Shown here: one piece after another, positions 1-64,000 of the stretch
How the letters are laid out: each line of letters starts with the position of its first letter
Numbering within the stretch: position 1 is the stretch's first letter
Assembly: GCF_910592395.1 (NCBI RefSeq)
Contig: NC_088323.1
Span: 9,984,001-10,048,000, forward strand
Direction: 5' to 3'
DNA: 64,000 nt
Source of the DNA: Lineus longissimus
Lineage: Eukaryota > Nemertea > Pilidiophora > Heteronemertea > Lineidae
Notes under the pieces: generated by a model
What the model was told of the DNA's origin: nothing
Seen by the model: the letters and a program-made list of their open reading frames with translations, nothing else
Database searches by the model: none
Program-made: the position numbers and the translations under genes

Positions 1-475
1 CGCGATTCCCGAAGGATGGACACCTTTGTGGCAGGGGGTCAAAGGGGCTTTTCAAAAATAAAAATTTGTCAATAAAAACTTCATACTAAACGAACCACAG
101 ACAGGTTTCTGCAAACAAATTGATAGAAGTTTCACATTGATCAGTTAATAATAACAACTGGCAAAAATGTATAATTTGTTTTCACCACTGGTTTTTCCGC
201 TTACAACCTAAGTGTAGCCAAAACAAGGGAAGGGATAATAAGCCTCGTCTTCTAAAAGGGTATCCAGTAAACTGCCAATTTTTTTGAGCCAAGTCATTGT
301 TTTAAAGATTTCCAAACAATATCGATTTGTGCAAATATAAATCGCAAAAGAATAGTCTAACTGGAAAAACTGAAATAAGTTATTTTTCCTGAAATTTTCA
401 AGGAATCGCAGAAATGGTATTCATAGATTGAAAATAGCTAAATGGTTTTGCAGTGTAAATAAGGTGAATACATAC

Positions 476-48369
<47,894 letters not shown>

Positions 48370-48544
48370 CTTGCTGTAGTCTCGCCCCTACTCGAGTAGA
48401 ACGTGTACATTATAACAGTGCTTTAACGCGGAAGTGTTTGACGGTAAAGTGCGAGACTGCAACGTCGCAGAGTTTGTCGCTAAAATTTCTCTCTTCTCAG
48501 TGAATTTCCGGTTTTCTGACATTTTCTGCATTTTGACACTCATC
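48370..48544. promoter_or_regulatory. Putative bidirectional promoter between acid phosphatase and CDK5
   Basis: Only 175 bp separate the divergent ATGs, so both 5' UTRs and core promoters must fit here unless upstream noncoding exons exist. No canonical TATA box is evident. GCGGAAGTG at 48428-48436 is an ETS/GABP-type core, common in bidirectional housekeeping promoters. CpGs are locally frequent. Promoter status is inferred from the geometry. Confidence 0.65.
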
Positions 48545-63391
<14,847 letters not shown>

Positions 63392-64000
63392 GTATCCCGA
63401 TTCGCTTTATTTGTGTAAAGGTCCATCTCTCAGTGCAGCAGATACAGCCAGGTTCATCTTTCTAATGTGAACCCCCTCAGCACTGTAATAGATTATAAGT
63501 TCAAAAAACACAAATTCTAAATCTCAGATAATGTTTAAAACTAGGGCTAGGCAGGATATAAATTTGCTTTTTAAACTTAAAAATTTCTGATGTTGTTTTT
63601 TAAGTTGTTGAACTGTTTTGATTCGGATTATAATTTTGTCCAAGAAATCTTGAAAATCGCTCTCAAATTCATTATTTCTGATGGTTTTAAATGAAACATA
63701 CCTCAAATGAATATTTCTAGCTCGAGTCCCAGCATTCTATTCCATTCCAAAGTTTGTATTGACTACAACCAGTCCAAAATAAGGCCAAATGTAACAGCAT
63801 GGGACATTTTTCTACACAAAATTTGTACAGGCTTTGAGAGCCAGAGCCAATGAGATTTGTTTTGTTGATGACGTTGCGTCATTCAAGACGCAACTTGTCT
63901 GCCAGTGCATTTCATTGCATTTAGCACAGGAAACGTGTCTTACTGCAAAGTCAACATTTCTGGTGCGGTTGTAGTCAGAGCAAAGTTTTGAAACGGTGGG
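63392..64000. other. CDK5 intron 9 start
   Basis: No further CDK5 exon (expected to start with PYPMYP-like residues) is visible before the window ends. Confidence 0.5.

Noticed and set aside
63720-63760. Possible next CDK5 exon after TTTCTAG at 63719
   Set aside because: The following codons do not encode the expected PYP-type sequence and hit no conserved C-lobe motif.

Overview
This window is eukaryotic, from an animal. It holds parts of two conserved, intron-rich protein genes arranged head to head, both running off the window. On the minus strand is a secreted/lysosomal histidine acid phosphatase (ACP2/ACP3-like): nine exons between 48369 and 476, 3' end off the left edge. On the plus strand is cyclin-dependent kinase 5 (CDK5): nine exons between 48545 and 63391, 3' end off the right edge. 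Their start codons are 175 bp apart, so they probably share a bidirectional promoter. Near-vertebrate CDK5 identity, large introns and the repeat families suggest a marine invertebrate (lophotrochozoan, ambulacrarian or cephalochordate); the species cannot be settled from sequence alone.

Layout: 0.5-9 kb holds the last three to four phosphatase exons visible here, with small inverted-repeat elements in the introns. 9-29 kb is a 20-kb phosphatase intron. It contains copies of a Helitron/Helentron-like repeat, a zinc-finger remnant, and a nearly complete DIRS-type tyrosine-recombinase retrotransposon (17088-24643), which is itself split by a Harbinger-like MITE. 29-39 kb has four phosphatase exons and nested Helitron-like copies. 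38.9-48.3 kb is phosphatase intron 1, with a 49-bp-period minisatellite, a pogo-like element, an ATGGC-rich cluster and a 126-bp-arm inverted repeat. 48.4-63.4 kb is CDK5; its introns carry pogo-like, foldback and tRNA-derived SINE remnants.

The main structural story is layered insertion with readable empty sites: Helitron-like copy > DIRS > Harbinger MITE; mariner-like element > Helitron-like copy; Helitron-like copy > Helitron-like copy > 5-bp-TSD MITE. The Helitron-like family is built from monomers of about 300 bp. Each monomer carries a nuclear-receptor-like cluster (TGACCTCTGTGACCTTGA ... AGGTCA), so these sites have been scattered through both genes. No rRNA, true tRNA gene, CRISPR array or prokaryotic feature is visible.
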